Assembly: GCA_934755305.1 (NCBI GenBank)
Contig: CAKVLD010000016.1
Span: 1-51,778 of the forward strand
Length of the DNA: 51,778 bases
Reading direction: 5' to 3'
From: an uncultured Clostridium sp.
Lineage (GTDB): Bacteria > Bacillota > Clostridia > Clostridiales > Clostridiaceae
The notes under the pieces were generated by a model. That model was given only the letters and a program-made list of their open reading frames with translations, made no database searches and was not told the DNA's origin. A program made the position numbers and the translations under genes. The stretch's first letter is position 1; every line of letters starts with the position of its first letter. This document shows positions 8,429-17,258 of this stretch, piece after piece.

Positions 8429-8457
8429 ATTTTATATAATCAACTTGGTTTTGTCAA
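8429..8457 (-). promoter_or_regulatory. Sigma-A-type promoter for the T-box leader
   Basis: TTGACA at 8457-8452 and TAAAAT at 8434-8429 with a 17-base spacer on the minus strand. Transcription would start about 20 bases before Stem I of the T-box. Confidence 0.75.
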
Positions 8458-8507
8458 ACATTTTTATATATTTTTTAATTATTGTTCGTATATTTTTTAA
8501 TTAACAT

Positions 8508-9791
8508 CTATAATATATTATTTATCTCATTTTTAATTTTTTCTTTATATTCCTCAATACGTTTTTCTACTTCTTTATTAATTCTGTCCTGTTGCATCTC
8601 ATTAAGATCAGGTTTTGCCCAACTTCTATTTTCTTCCCAGCCTACATACCTATAATGTGCTAACCCATTAACACACCAATCTAATCCATTCTTAATAGCC
8701 TCATTAACATCTGGATTATTTAAAAGGTAATAAGCTTCGTCAAAATCTTCTGTTGGTGGTGTTGGTAACCTTCCTTCACTTTTACCATGAAGATTATAAT
8801 GATTCATTAAAGCTTCTCTGCTTTCACCATATACAGCTACAACATCTGGATTTTTTTTTCTATAGTAGTAATCACTAAACTCATAAAGTGCATCAAGTGT
8901 TTTATAACTTGGTAATGTCCACTTTCTATTTTCTTTCCATCCAATATATCTATAATGAGCTAAACCTGATGCAAAACCATGTCCTGATGATACATTTGCA
9001 TTTACATCTGGATTATTTAAAAGATAATAAGCTTCGTTAAAATTTTCTGTTGGTGGTGTTGGTAACCTTCCTTCTTTCTTTCCAAACTCATTATAATGTT
9101 TAAGTAAAGCTTCTCTACTATCACCATAGGCTGCTACAACATCTGGATTTTTTTCTGCATAATATAGTTCACTAAAATTATAATTATAATCCATATCTTC
9201 TTCCTCCTCATTGCCGCCATTTAGAATATTATTGTTAAAAACATTTAAATCTACTTTTCCGCTTATTCCATGAATACTTCCAGTTTCAGTATATTGATGA
9301 CCACAATATACATTCCCCCAAACATTCGTAGAACTAGGATCCCAAGGCTCCTTACCATAATTCGCTATCCAACAAGAATAATTTCTAAGCCTCTCATCTA
9401 AATAAGTATTAGCAAAATATGGCGATGTATAAATACAAATACTCATATTACTTAAAGCCTTAAACCTCTCTATAAATCTAATTGCATAATCCATAACTTC
9501 AAATCCTGATCTTTCAATATCTAAACAAGGCTTTAAATCATTAACCTTATTTTTTATATTATTAAAAAAGTTCTCAGCTTGTGTTTCAGGGCTACTTGTC
9601 CCAACTAAAAAATGATAAAAACCTATTTTAAGATTAACACCTCTAGCCCTACTATAGTTTTGTTCTAATAAAGGATCTTGATAAGTAGTTCCTTCAGTGG
9701 CTTTAATAAACACATATTCATATCCTGAAGATTTAACCTTTGCAAAATCTATATTTCCATTATGCATAGACACATCTATACCATTAGCCAT
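8508..9791 (-). CDS. GH25 lysozyme (N-acetylmuramidase) with C-terminal repeat region
   Basis: 427 aa. Residues 1-190 form the GH25 barrel: GIDVSMHNG with Asp6, FIKATEG with Glu33, and LDIE at 90-93, the acidic residues typical of the family; it cleaves muramic acid-glucosamine links. From about 203 to 405 are two ~100-aa repeats, each built from two half units with the pattern YY...NPDV...HY...G..E.R, probably a wall-binding or surface region. A charged C-terminal helix follows. There is no signal peptide, as in phage endolysins and some autolysins, so release would need lysis or another route. ATG at 9791 follows AAGGAGG. No phage genes flank it. Confidence 0.9.
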   Translation of the reverse strand: MANGIDVSMHNGNIDFAKVKSSGYEYVFIKATEGTTYQDPLLEQNYSRARGVNLKIGFYHFLVGTSSPETQAENFFNNIKNKVNDLKPCLDIERSGFEVMDYAIRFIERFKALSNMSICIYTSPYFANTYLDERLRNYSCWIANYGKEPWDPSSTNVWGNVYCGHQYTETGSIHGISGKVDLNVFNNNILNGGNEEEEDMDYNYNFSELYYAEKNPDVVAAYGDSREALLKHYNEFGKKEGRLPTPPTENFNEAYYLLNNPDVNANVSSGHGFASGLAHYRYIGWKENRKWTLPSYKTLDALYEFSDYYYRKKNPDVVAVYGESREALMNHYNLHGKSEGRLPTPPTEDFDEAYYLLNNPDVNEAIKNGLDWCVNGLAHYRYVGWEENRSWAKPDLNEMQQDRINKEVEKRIEEYKEKIKNEINNIL

Positions 9792-9869
9792 ACAGAGTTA
9801 TGCCTCCTTAGTAAATTAATTGTTAGAATTTTATCTCTTTTATTATATGAATATAGTAAAAATTTGTTT

Positions 9870-9905
9870 AAAAAATAGTACTAAGTTTTAAACCCAGTAC
9901 TATTT
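9870..9905 (-). terminator. Terminator of the DUF6414-like gene
   Basis: AAATAGTACT and AGTACTATTT pair around a 13-base loop and are followed on the minus strand by T residues. The stem overlaps the stop codon of the 9904-10869 gene. Confidence 0.7.
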
Positions 9906-10869
9906 ACATACATATACTAACAGGTACTACTACTAGAGAAACACCTCTACAGCTAAGTCTTGGCATAGCTGGTATTATTACTCCATTTTCAGATAATACC
10001 TCACAATAAGGCAAACAACTATTTAATACCTTTTCATAAAATTCGTGTTGTGCTGTCTTCCTTAACAAACTAATACATTCACCACTATTAGCAACCTTAA
10101 TTACTTTTCCAAAAACTGTGCATGGACAATCTACCTTATCAAAAATATAAGAATTATTATTCATAAAAAAATTATCATTAACATTTATTACAACAGGAGT
10201 ATCTCCACAAGTCATTATCATATCTTCAGTAGAATTCTTATTTAATAAATCATTTAAGTGAGTTATCATTGTATTAATAACTTTAAAATTCATTATCTTT
10301 TGCACTTTTCCTTTAATAAGACTTTCCTTCCTATCTGCAATTATTGAATCAAGAGCATCACAACCAAAACAATTAAATACAGAAAGAAGACAATCTAAAT
10401 ATGAATTTATATTCTCTGTAGTAAGCTTACCTTGTATTTTTACATATTCTCCTTCATACACTTCTCCAGCATTTATTGTTCTATTGTTGAAGGTTTTCAT
10501 AGCTTGTGCAGAACTTAAACTAGATAATATTTGACTATGTAAGCTAAAGGTTGTATATATAGTCTTTATTTCTTCTTCTTTTCTTATGAATTCTCTATTT
10601 TCCAAATTTGCATTACTTGAATTTCCTGTATCTAACTGCTCCACTTTAGAACAGTTATTCCCTTTAAATCCTTGTCGTTCTTCTTCAAAATATCTATCTT
10701 CTCCAAAACTAGATTCCTTATTATTATACCCTGCTGTTCCTATTAAAGTTCTATCTTGGGTAAGCTTTGTAGTTCTTATATCTATATATCCACTTAAAAA
10801 TAAAGAAGATAAATTTTTAACTAAACCTTCATCAAGATACATTAAAAGTGCAAGAGTTTCTTCGTCCAT
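9904..10869 (-). CDS. DUF6414-like protein of unknown function
   Basis: 321 aa, soluble, no signal peptide. The start MDEETLALLMYLDEGLVKNL followed by a variable, glycine/asparagine-rich linker and a C-terminal half with repeated short strands (VYEGEYVKIQGKL, CPCTVFGKVIKV, SCRGVSLVVVPVSICM) resembles proteins labelled DUF6414. That assignment is from recollection of the pattern only. Ribosome site AGGAAGTG. It is read in the same direction as the glycosylase upstream, 85 bases apart. No function can be assigned. Confidence 0.65.
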   Translation of the reverse strand: MDEETLALLMYLDEGLVKNLSSLFLSGYIDIRTTKLTQDRTLIGTAGYNNKESSFGEDRYFEEERQGFKGNNCSKVEQLDTGNSSNANLENREFIRKEEEIKTIYTTFSLHSQILSSLSSAQAMKTFNNRTINAGEVYEGEYVKIQGKLTTENINSYLDCLLSVFNCFGCDALDSIIADRKESLIKGKVQKIMNFKVINTMITHLNDLLNKNSTEDMIMTCGDTPVVINVNDNFFMNNNSYIFDKVDCPCTVFGKVIKVANSGECISLLRKTAQHEFYEKVLNSCLPYCEVLSENGVIIPAMPRLSCRGVSLVVVPVSICM

Positions 10870-10954
10870 AACTTCACTTCCTATATAGATGGGTTCATAT
10901 TAATATTATTTGCACTTTAATGTTTTTATTCTTATTTACAAAAATATTAAAACT

Positions 10955-11614
10955 TTATTTAATTTTTTTATCTTTCTTAGATACATATGGATTATCTTCA
11001 TAGTAAAATCTATATAAGAAATCTTTTGCCTCTTCAGCATAGTCTATTCCTATCCTTTTACTTTTAACTATCTTGCCACACTTTTCTTCCTTTACTTCAA
11101 ACAATTTTTTAAGCTCCTCATCCTTATTAGCTATATACATTTCTCCACCAAAGAACATGGTATTATTTAATTTCTTTGTAATATCTAAAGCTATGCATAA
11201 CTTAGATGGTCCTGATGTTAAATTAAGAATTTCTTTTTTAGTTAATTCATCATACTTTTTATTATTTCTTTGCTTTGCCATAAAATCAAGTCCCATAAGA
11301 GGTTCAACAGCACGAATTAAAACCCCTTGTGGCTCACCTTCTTTTTCTGTAATTGCATTAAGACAAACATACATACCATAAATAGTATAAATATATACTG
11401 TTCCTTCCTTACCATACAATGGCATAACTCTAGGTGTCCTCTTTCCTCCATAAACATGAGCACCTTTATCTAAAACACCTAAATATCCTTCTGTTTCTAC
11501 TATTTTTCCACCAATTATTTTCCCATTTACTTCATGAATTAAATATTTTCCTAGTAATTCTTTTGCAACTTGTAAAGTTTTTCTTCCATAAAAATCTTCT
11601 TTTAATATTTCCAT
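10955..11614 (-). CDS. mag: DNA-3-methyladenine glycosylase, AAG/MPG family
   Basis: 219 aa, normal for the family (~200). It removes alkylated purines (3-methyladenine, hypoxanthine) at the start of base excision repair. Family landmarks are LAKELLGKYL-type VAKELLGKYLIHEVNG, the catalytic acid in VETEGYLG, the YIYTIYGMYVCLN segment, QGVLIRAVEPL and LTSGPSKLCIALDI. ATG at 11614 follows AAAGGAG. It is probably monocistronic or shares a transcript with the gene downstream. Confidence 0.93.
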   Translation of the reverse strand: MEILKEDFYGRKTLQVAKELLGKYLIHEVNGKIIGGKIVETEGYLGVLDKGAHVYGGKRTPRVMPLYGKEGTVYIYTIYGMYVCLNAITEKEGEPQGVLIRAVEPLMGLDFMAKQRNNKKYDELTKKEILNLTSGPSKLCIALDITKKLNNTMFFGGEMYIANKDEELKKLFEVKEEKCGKIVKSKRIGIDYAEEAKDFLYRFYYEDNPYVSKKDKKIK

Positions 11615-11638
11615 AAATTTATGTACTCCTTTAAAATA

Positions 11639-11687
11639 AGGCCATGTCTATATGAAGATTTATAAAATCTTAATTTAAACATAGCCT
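11639..11687 (-). terminator. Probable terminator after hisC
   Basis: On the minus strand AGGCTATGT pairs with ACATGGCCT (one mismatch) across a 31-base AT-rich loop that can itself fold, followed by TTATTTTAA. Confidence 0.5.
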
Positions 11688-11702
11688 AATCTATTTTTAC
11701 AC

Positions 11703-12755
11703 TTATAGTATGTCCTTAAGTGCACTTATTAATTTATCAATATTATCCTTTGTCCCTACTGTTATTCTTAATTTATCATCAATCCTTGGACTATTGAAAA
11801 ATCTTATATATATCTTATATTTTTCTAACTCTTTTACTATTTCAGAAGCCTTTTTTCCTCTTGGTGTACAAAGTATAAAATTTGTATTTGATGGAATAAC
11901 GTCAAAATTTAGTTCTTTTAAACACTTTTCTAGATAAGTTCTATTTCTTTTTATTGCCTCTATTGTTTCTAAATGATATTTTTGATCTTCAACTGAAGCT
12001 ATTCCAACAATTTGACTTACATAATTTATATTATATGAATCTCTACATTTATCTAGATATCCAATTAATTTTCTATTTGCAAAACAAAATCCTACTCTAG
12101 CGCCACATAAAGAATAAGATTTCGACATAGTTCTCATAACTATTAAATTACTATAATCATTAATATATTTTATCATAGTTTCATCTTTATCTGAGAAATC
12201 CATATATGCCTCATCAATTACAACTAATCCATTATAATTATCTAGTAAATATTTTATCTTATCTCTAGATAATAATATTCCTGTAGGTGCATTAGGATTA
12301 ACTAAAAATATAGCATCTGACTTTACATTAAGTAAATCCTCAACATTTATTTCGTAGTTTTCATCTACATCTACAAATGTGCAACTAATGCCTTCCATAG
12401 CAGCACTTACCTTATAAACTGTATAAGTTGGATAAGGCGTAACTATATTTCCTCCTTCTTCTAAAAAGGTTTTTACTATTAAGGAAATAACCTCATCCGA
12501 ACCATTTCCACAAAATACTTCACTAACATCAGTATTGTATACCTTTGCAATAGCCCTTCTCAAAAGTATACTTTGTGACTCTGGATAAATTCTAAACTTT
12601 TCTATATTCATATTCCTAATTGCTTCATATACTAAAGGTGAAGGAGGATATGGGTTTTCATTAGCATTTAACTTTATCACTTCTGGATCTTCTAGATCTG
12701 GTTGAAATCCTGGTACATACTCCTCTAATTCTTCAATATACTTCTTTATATTCAT
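11703..12755 (-). CDS. hisC: Histidinol-phosphate aminotransferase-like, fold type I PLP enzyme
   Basis: 350 aa, usual HisC length. It transfers the amino group from glutamate to imidazole acetol phosphate in histidine synthesis; members can also act on aromatic amino acids. Visible motifs are IKLNANENPYPPSP, VFCGNGSDEVISLI, NPNAPTG, VIDEAYMDF, the PLP lysine in MRTMSKSYSLCGARVGF and RITVGT near the end. No other his genes are nearby, so here it may serve aromatic amino acid transamination or belong to a scattered pathway. ATG at 12755 follows GGGGTGAT. Confidence 0.88.
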   Translation of the reverse strand: MNIKKYIEELEEYVPGFQPDLEDPEVIKLNANENPYPPSPLVYEAIRNMNIEKFRIYPESQSILLRRAIAKVYNTDVSEVFCGNGSDEVISLIVKTFLEEGGNIVTPYPTYTVYKVSAAMEGISCTFVDVDENYEINVEDLLNVKSDAIFLVNPNAPTGILLSRDKIKYLLDNYNGLVVIDEAYMDFSDKDETMIKYINDYSNLIVMRTMSKSYSLCGARVGFCFANRKLIGYLDKCRDSYNINYVSQIVGIASVEDQKYHLETIEAIKRNRTYLEKCLKELNFDVIPSNTNFILCTPRGKKASEIVKELEKYKIYIRFFNSPRIDDKLRITVGTKDNIDKLISALKDIL

Positions 12756-12838
12756 AAGATCACCCCAATTTAAATAAATATATATACTACAAATTATAAC
12801 AATTAATTATAATAAAGTATATATACATCAGGGCAACT

Positions 12839-13198
12839 TTATCCTATTAATTCTTCATTTAGTTCATAAACAACATCATCTATATTAGTTTTTCCTTTGT
12901 AATATAAATACATCTCTGCTAAATCATCTTTTTTAGTTAAGTCTTGAAGTGCAATATTTTTTCTACTTGTTAAATATACACACTCTCTAGTTATACTATC
13001 AAATACTGCTATAGCTTTATGCCTGTCCCATAATATCCATACTGCTTTTTCTTCATACATTCTAGGGCAATAGCTTTCACATAATATTTTTATAAAACTT
13101 TTAAGACTACAACTACCTATAACTTCAAAACTTTTTCTGTTAGGTGCCTTTCTATCATCTCTCATAGACACACTTTGTCTCTCCATATTTATTATCAT
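12839..13198 (-). CDS. Conserved-looking hypothetical protein
   Basis: 119 aa with a strong ribosome site (GGTAGGAGA 6 bases before ATG), so it is very likely expressed. Basic N-terminus (MERQSVSMRDDRKAPNRKSF), then a mixed alpha/beta pattern (KAVWILWDRHKAIAVFDSIT) and an acidic C-terminus. No signal peptide, membrane segment or zinc motif. I do not recognise the family. It ends 83 bases before hisC in the same orientation and may be co-transcribed. Confidence 0.65.
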   Translation of the reverse strand: MIINMERQSVSMRDDRKAPNRKSFEVIGSCSLKSFIKILCESYCPRMYEEKAVWILWDRHKAIAVFDSITRECVYLTSRKNIALQDLTKKDDLAEMYLYYKGKTNIDDVVYELNEELIG

Positions 13199-13414
13199 AA
13201 CATTCTCCTACCTTTTTTTAATTAAGTTACCCACACCCATTGAAAATACCCTTTTAATTATATATTTTAATAAGGAATATGTAAATATATTTTACATTTA
13301 AAGGTATTTTTTTCTAGTAATTTATTATTATTTTTATCTTTTCTTACCTACAAATAATATTCATATCTACAAGATATTAGTTATTTTTTTAATATTTACT
13401 ATAAGTCCATAATA

Positions 13415-13453
13415 AAAGGCGTTCAATACTATTATATATATTGAATGCCTTTA
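13415..13453 (-). terminator. Terminator of the 44-aa basic protein gene
   Basis: AAAGGCATTCAATA pairs with TATTGAACGCCTTTT on the minus strand and runs into T residues. It begins 19 bases beyond the small gene stop. Confidence 0.75.
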
Positions 13454-13471
13454 ATATACCTACTACAATGA

Positions 13472-13606
13472 TTATTTCATCTTTTTATATTTCTTAGCTT
13501 TAGCTATAATATCTTTCATATCTTCTGCCATTTCTACCAATATATTATTCTTCATTTTGCTCTTTCTCATTTTAGACTTCATGTTTCTTAACATTTTATT
13601 TTTCAT
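13472..13606 (-). CDS. Small strongly basic, methionine-rich protein (44 aa)
   Basis: ATG at 13606, preceded by AAGGGAGTG at good spacing; stop TAA at 13474-13472; own terminator downstream. The protein starts MKNKMLRNMKSKMRKSKMKN and ends in lysines: roughly 16 Lys/Arg and 9 Met in 44 residues, with a predicted amphipathic helix. Having both a ribosome site and a dedicated terminator argues that it is a real transcription unit. It could bind nucleic acid or membrane; I do not recognise a family. Confidence 0.65.
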   Translation of the reverse strand: MKNKMLRNMKSKMRKSKMKNNILVEMAEDMKDIIAKAKKYKKMK

Positions 13607-13709
13607 ATTAATACACTCCCTTATAAAATTTATAAAAAAGAATTCTATTTACAAATCTATAGTTTGTACAAATGGTATAAATTATACTAGTAAAAATTTT
13701 TTTTAAATT

Positions 13710-14027
13710 TTATTCAGGATCAAAACTACTGCACATTGTTTCTGTATATATTTCAGCCTGAGAACCATCAACTAAAATCCTATCTAAATTACAAAGAGAT
13801 TCACAGTTATGTTTACATGATGTAGCAAAGCAAACTAATGCATCACATTCCCCATTAGAATTTGTATTATTTGTAAGATCACTATAAAGTAATTTATTTA
13901 AAAATGATCCACAACATGTTTGCTCATCCTTTTCTGCTGACTTTCCACCAATATTAACTCTATTAGCATAGCAAATATTTTCTTTATTATGTGAACAACT
14001 ATTAACTGAACATACTATTTTACTCAT
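13710..14027 (-). CDS. DUF1540 protein, two copies of the domain
   Basis: 105 aa made of two related Cys-rich units: CSVNSCSHNKENICYANRVN with CCGSF, and CFATSCKHNCESLCNLDRIL with MCSSF. Each has the C-x4-C-x6-C-type spacing of DUF1540, a small presumed metal-binding fold common in clostridia and often multicopy. ATG follows AAGGAGGAG. It starts 12 bases after the reverse rubrerythrin stop, so the two form an operon, suggesting a metal or redox link. Confidence 0.85.
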   Translation of the reverse strand: MSKIVCSVNSCSHNKENICYANRVNIGGKSAEKDEQTCCGSFLNKLLYSDLTNNTNSNGECDALVCFATSCKHNCESLCNLDRILVDGSQAEIYTETMCSSFDPE

Positions 14028-14039
14028 TTTTGCTCCTCC

Positions 14040-14582
14040 TTAGCTAAAATATCTCTCTATTAATCCTTTAAAAGCCCTACCATGTCTTGCTTCATCTTTA
14101 CACATTTCATGAACTGTATCATGTATTGCATCTAGATTTTCTTCTTTAGCTCTAGTAGCTAATTTCTTTTTACCAGCACAAGCTCCATATTCTGCTTCTA
14201 CTCTAGCTTCTAGATTTGACTTAGTATCAGGCATAACAACTTCTCCTAATATTTCTGCAAATTTTGATGCATGATCTGCCTCTTCATAAGCTATTCTCTT
14301 ATAAGCTTCTGCAACTTCAGGATATCCTTCTCTATCTGCTTGACGTCCCATGGCTAGATACATTCCTACTTCAGTACATTCACCCATAAAATTAGCACGT
14401 AAATCATCAATAATATCAGGAGCTAAACCTTTAGCTATTCCAATACGATGTTCATCTGCCCATTGTAATTCATCTTTCATTTCTTGAAACTTATCCTTTG
14501 ATGCCTTACAGATAGGACATTCTTCTGGTGGCTCATTTCCCTCATGAATATAGCCACATATTGTACATATAAATTTTTTCAT
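14040..14582 (-). CDS. rbr: Reverse rubrerythrin (rubredoxin domain N-terminal)
   Basis: 180 aa. The rubredoxin iron site comes first (Cys6, Cys9, Cys22, Cys25: CTICGYIHEGNEPPEECPIC), followed by the diiron ferritin-like bundle with EVGMYLAMG, YEEADHASKFAE, EAEYGA and DEARHGRAF. This reversed order is typical of clostridial revRbr, cytoplasmic NADH-dependent peroxidases and oxygen reductases important for air tolerance. ATG at 14582 follows AGGAGG. First gene of an operon with the DUF1540 protein. No convincing PerR box was seen upstream. Confidence 0.92.
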   Translation of the reverse strand: MKKFICTICGYIHEGNEPPEECPICKASKDKFQEMKDELQWADEHRIGIAKGLAPDIIDDLRANFMGECTEVGMYLAMGRQADREGYPEVAEAYKRIAYEEADHASKFAEILGEVVMPDTKSNLEARVEAEYGACAGKKKLATRAKEENLDAIHDTVHEMCKDEARHGRAFKGLIERYFS

Positions 14583-14690
14583 AAATTAACCTCCTTGTTG
14601 TTGTAATATAAAATTAGTATTTCTCTACAAGGACTTTTTTATTCCTCAATACTTTTTAAAAAAAAGGGGTAGGAAGCAATGAATACTACA

Positions 14691-14734
14691 AAAAAGGTAA
14701 GGTGCATAAAATATCTTATACATCTTACCTTTTC
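14691..14734 (-). terminator. Terminator of the 73-aa membrane protein gene
   Basis: AAAAGGTAAGATG pairs with CACCTTACCTTTT on the minus strand (one mismatch), followed by T residues; 6 bases past the stop codon. Confidence 0.8.
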
Positions 14735-14739
14735 CTATT

Positions 14740-14961
14740 TTATTTAGTTAATGCTTGTAATAATATCATTACTGAACCACCTAAACAAATTAATAATGAT
14801 ATAACTACAGATGCCTTCACATACTTTAATCCTTTATCATAATTTGCCTTAGACTCATTATCATCACCTTTTACCATTTTAAAATACTTCTTGCTTTTTA
14901 AAAAGCAAAATACATTTATTAATATCATAACTACTAATATCGATATATATACTATCCTCAT
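14740..14961 (-). CDS. Small two-helix membrane protein
   Basis: 73 aa. Two hydrophobic segments: IVYISILVVMILINVFCFL near the N-terminus and VVISLLICLGGSVMILLQAL at the C-terminus, joined by a charged loop (KKYFKMVKGDDNESKANYDK). ATG at 14961 follows GGAGTG and the gene has its own terminator. Unknown family; an integral membrane protein of unknown function. Confidence 0.7.
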   Translation of the reverse strand: MRIVYISILVVMILINVFCFLKSKKYFKMVKGDDNESKANYDKGLKYVKASVVISLLICLGGSVMILLQALTK

Positions 14962-15103
14962 ATTTTTTCACTCCATATGTAAAGTTAATTTTTTTTACTA
15001 TATATATTATAATCTATATAATTTTTCTCTCAGTATTATATCATAAATTTATTACACCTCATATATTAAATAGTAAGTAATAAGTCTACTTAGGAGTACT
15101 TTT

Positions 15104-16063
15104 ATGTTTAGATTTTTCCTCTATAAATTCTTTAAGGTATTATCTAAACCTTATAAAACACTAGATAAAGAGATGTTCAAAAAATATGTAAGTGAAGAAA
15201 AACTTATTGATGAAATATTAATTATTAAAGAATTTAAACATCTTTGGCGAGAAAAACTTGGAAATACTGTGCTGAAAGAAAAATATAAAATACAGAGCAT
15301 AAAGATTAACAAACTTTCAAATAAATATTTTCTAAAAGTATTTGTAATTCATTCTTTTAAATTAAATAATGTTAATAATAGAACTAGTAAAGAGATATTA
15401 CAATTTAATTTTCTAATTAAAAATTCAAAGATATTTTCTACGGAAAATAAAGAATATGCTCTTTTAAGTACAGGAGAGCCTTACAATAGTTTATTTAGTA
15501 GAAATCATATATCAAAGCTTGAATTTTATTCTGAAAAAATCAATAATATTGATTCTTTATACAAAGAATATCTTAAAATACTACCTACTTTTCATCGCTT
15601 TAACAAAACTTCATCTTCTTTAAATCCTAATAAATCATTAGCTATCTCCTATGCTAGAAAATATGCATTAAATTATAATTCTAAATATGAAGATTTTAAT
15701 GACAGAGGTGGAGATTGTACAAACTTTATCTCTCAATGTTTAGCAGCTGGTAATATACCTTTATCAAAAACTTGGAAGCCTTATTCTAATACTTGGCTTA
15801 GAGTAAATGAATTATATTATTATCTTATGAGGAAAGGTTTTGGAACACCTGCTACCTTAGAAGATAATATACATGAAGGAGATATTCTTCAATTCTTCTC
15901 TAACCCTAAAGGATATTTCGCTCATTCTGGTATAATTACACAGTTAATTGATAATAATGATATGCTTTATTGTTGTCATAGCTACGATAAATTAGATTTT
16001 CCTTTAAGTGAAGTGTATCCTATATTATATAATAAATTGCGTTTTTTAAATATGCATTATTGA
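15104..16063 (+). CDS. Amidase-domain (Amidase_6-like) protein
   Basis: 319 aa. The C-terminal ~150 residues match the putative cysteine amidase domain common in clostridial and bacillar wall proteins: AISYARKYALNYN, then RGGDCTNFISQCLAAGNIPL with the likely catalytic Cys, the His in YFAHSGIITQ, and CCHSYDKLDFPLSEV. The N-terminal half is a lysine-rich domain I do not recognise. There is no clear signal peptide, though the extreme N-terminus (MFRFFLYKFFKVL) is hydrophobic. ATG follows TAGGAGT. Ends in a bidirectional terminator facing the TSUP gene. Confidence 0.82.
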   Translation: MFRFFLYKFFKVLSKPYKTLDKEMFKKYVSEEKLIDEILIIKEFKHLWREKLGNTVLKEKYKIQSIKINKLSNKYFLKVFVIHSFKLNNVNNRTSKEILQFNFLIKNSKIFSTENKEYALLSTGEPYNSLFSRNHISKLEFYSEKINNIDSLYKEYLKILPTFHRFNKTSSSLNPNKSLAISYARKYALNYNSKYEDFNDRGGDCTNFISQCLAAGNIPLSKTWKPYSNTWLRVNELYYYLMRKGFGTPATLEDNIHEGDILQFFSNPKGYFAHSGIITQLIDNNDMLYCCHSYDKLDFPLSEVYPILYNKLRFLNMHY

Positions 16064-16088
16064 TGTAATATTATTTTTTAATATTACA

Positions 16089-16131
16089 CAAAAAGGTCTG
16101 TAGCTTTTTTGGTGTGCTACAGACCTTTTTG
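16089..16131. terminator. Bidirectional terminator
   Basis: A 15-bp perfect stem, AAAAAGGTCTGTAGC with GCTACAGACCTTTTT, between convergent genes. Confidence 0.9.
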
Positions 16132-16159
16132 TATTTTCTTATAATGAAAAATAATCCCT

Positions 16160-16909
16160 CTAGAAAATCTCAAATAATATCTTTACAAAAAACATAGTAA
16201 GTACAGTTAAAATTACAGGTTTAGCTATCTTCACTCCACCCTTTTTAAAGAATCTAGCTCCTAAAAAATTTCCTGCAATACTAAATAAACCTGCTGTAAA
16301 TCCTAATAACATAATTACCTTTCCATTAATAAGAAAAGTTATAAGACTTGCTATATTAGATGATAAATTAATAACCTTAGTTATACCTTGTGCATCATTA
16401 ATGGTTAAAGAAGCTACTCCAGTTAATAAAAGCATTAAAAAAGTACCAGTTCCAGGTCCATAGAATCCATCATAAATTCCTATGAAAAATGCAATTATCA
16501 TACATAATAAATATGTTTTTACACTTATTACTCCTTCTCCATTCCCCTCCTTTTTTAAACTGCTTTTGTTAAATACATAAAAAGCTGTTATAGGCAAAAT
16601 AACTAACATTAATATTTTCAGATAATAATCACTTATAATAAGTGAAATACTTGCTCCAATAGGTGCTCCAATTAAAGCACATACTGAAGTAAAAAAGGCA
16701 AGTTTCCATCTTATGTATCCATTTTTAGCATAATAAATTGTTGCAATGCTTGTCCCCATTGATGAACTCATTTTATTTGTTGCAATAGCAAAATGTACTG
16801 GAATTCCTGAAATCATATATGCTGGAAGTGATATAAGACCTCCCCCTCCTGCAATTGCATCTATAAAACCTGCTATAAAAACTAATGGACATACTATTAA
16901 ATATTCCAC
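16160..16909 (-). CDS. TSUP-family (TauE/SafE) anion exporter
   Basis: 249 aa with about eight membrane segments. The N-terminal GFIDAIAGGGGLISLPAYMI and the mid-protein GIYDGFYGPGTGTFLMLLLT are the two halves of the duplicated family signature. TSUP proteins move sulfite, sulfoacetate or other small organosulfur or carboxylate anions; the substrate here cannot be told. The start is GTG at 16909, 8 bases after AGGAGG. Confidence 0.9.
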   Translation of the reverse strand: MEYLIVCPLVFIAGFIDAIAGGGGLISLPAYMISGIPVHFAIATNKMSSSMGTSIATIYYAKNGYIRWKLAFFTSVCALIGAPIGASISLIISDYYLKILMLVILPITAFYVFNKSSLKKEGNGEGVISVKTYLLCMIIAFFIGIYDGFYGPGTGTFLMLLLTGVASLTINDAQGITKVINLSSNIASLITFLINGKVIMLLGFTAGLFSIAGNFLGARFFKKGGVKIAKPVILTVLTMFFVKILFEIF

Positions 16910-17258
16910 CTCTGTTCCTCCTCTTTTGATTGATATTACTATATTTTATTATATAATGTACTATTATGCAAAAATCTTACTTTCTCTCTTCTTTTTCTGT
17001 ATTTCCTCTAGACCTTGTAGATTTAGTTTTAATTTTCAGAATATAAACTCAATTTGTTTTTTATTTAACAAAATCTTTTAATTATTTTCATTTTTTTATT
17101 AAACTTTTTCTTAAAATATCCTAAAAAACTTTTTTCTATACAAAAAAACTTTGTTAAATAAAAAATTTTGTGGAAATTTTCCGCATATAGTAGTATAATC
17201 CAATTATTACATAATTTATTACTTTATGTAAATACACTATATAAAAGGGGGAATTGTA

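Noticed and set aside
8508..9791. Prophage endolysin module
   Set aside because: The GH25 protein lacks a signal peptide like an endolysin, but no holin, tail or other phage genes are adjacent.
14583..14690. PerR box upstream of the reverse rubrerythrin
   Set aside because: No sequence close to the TTATAATNATTATAA palindrome was found.
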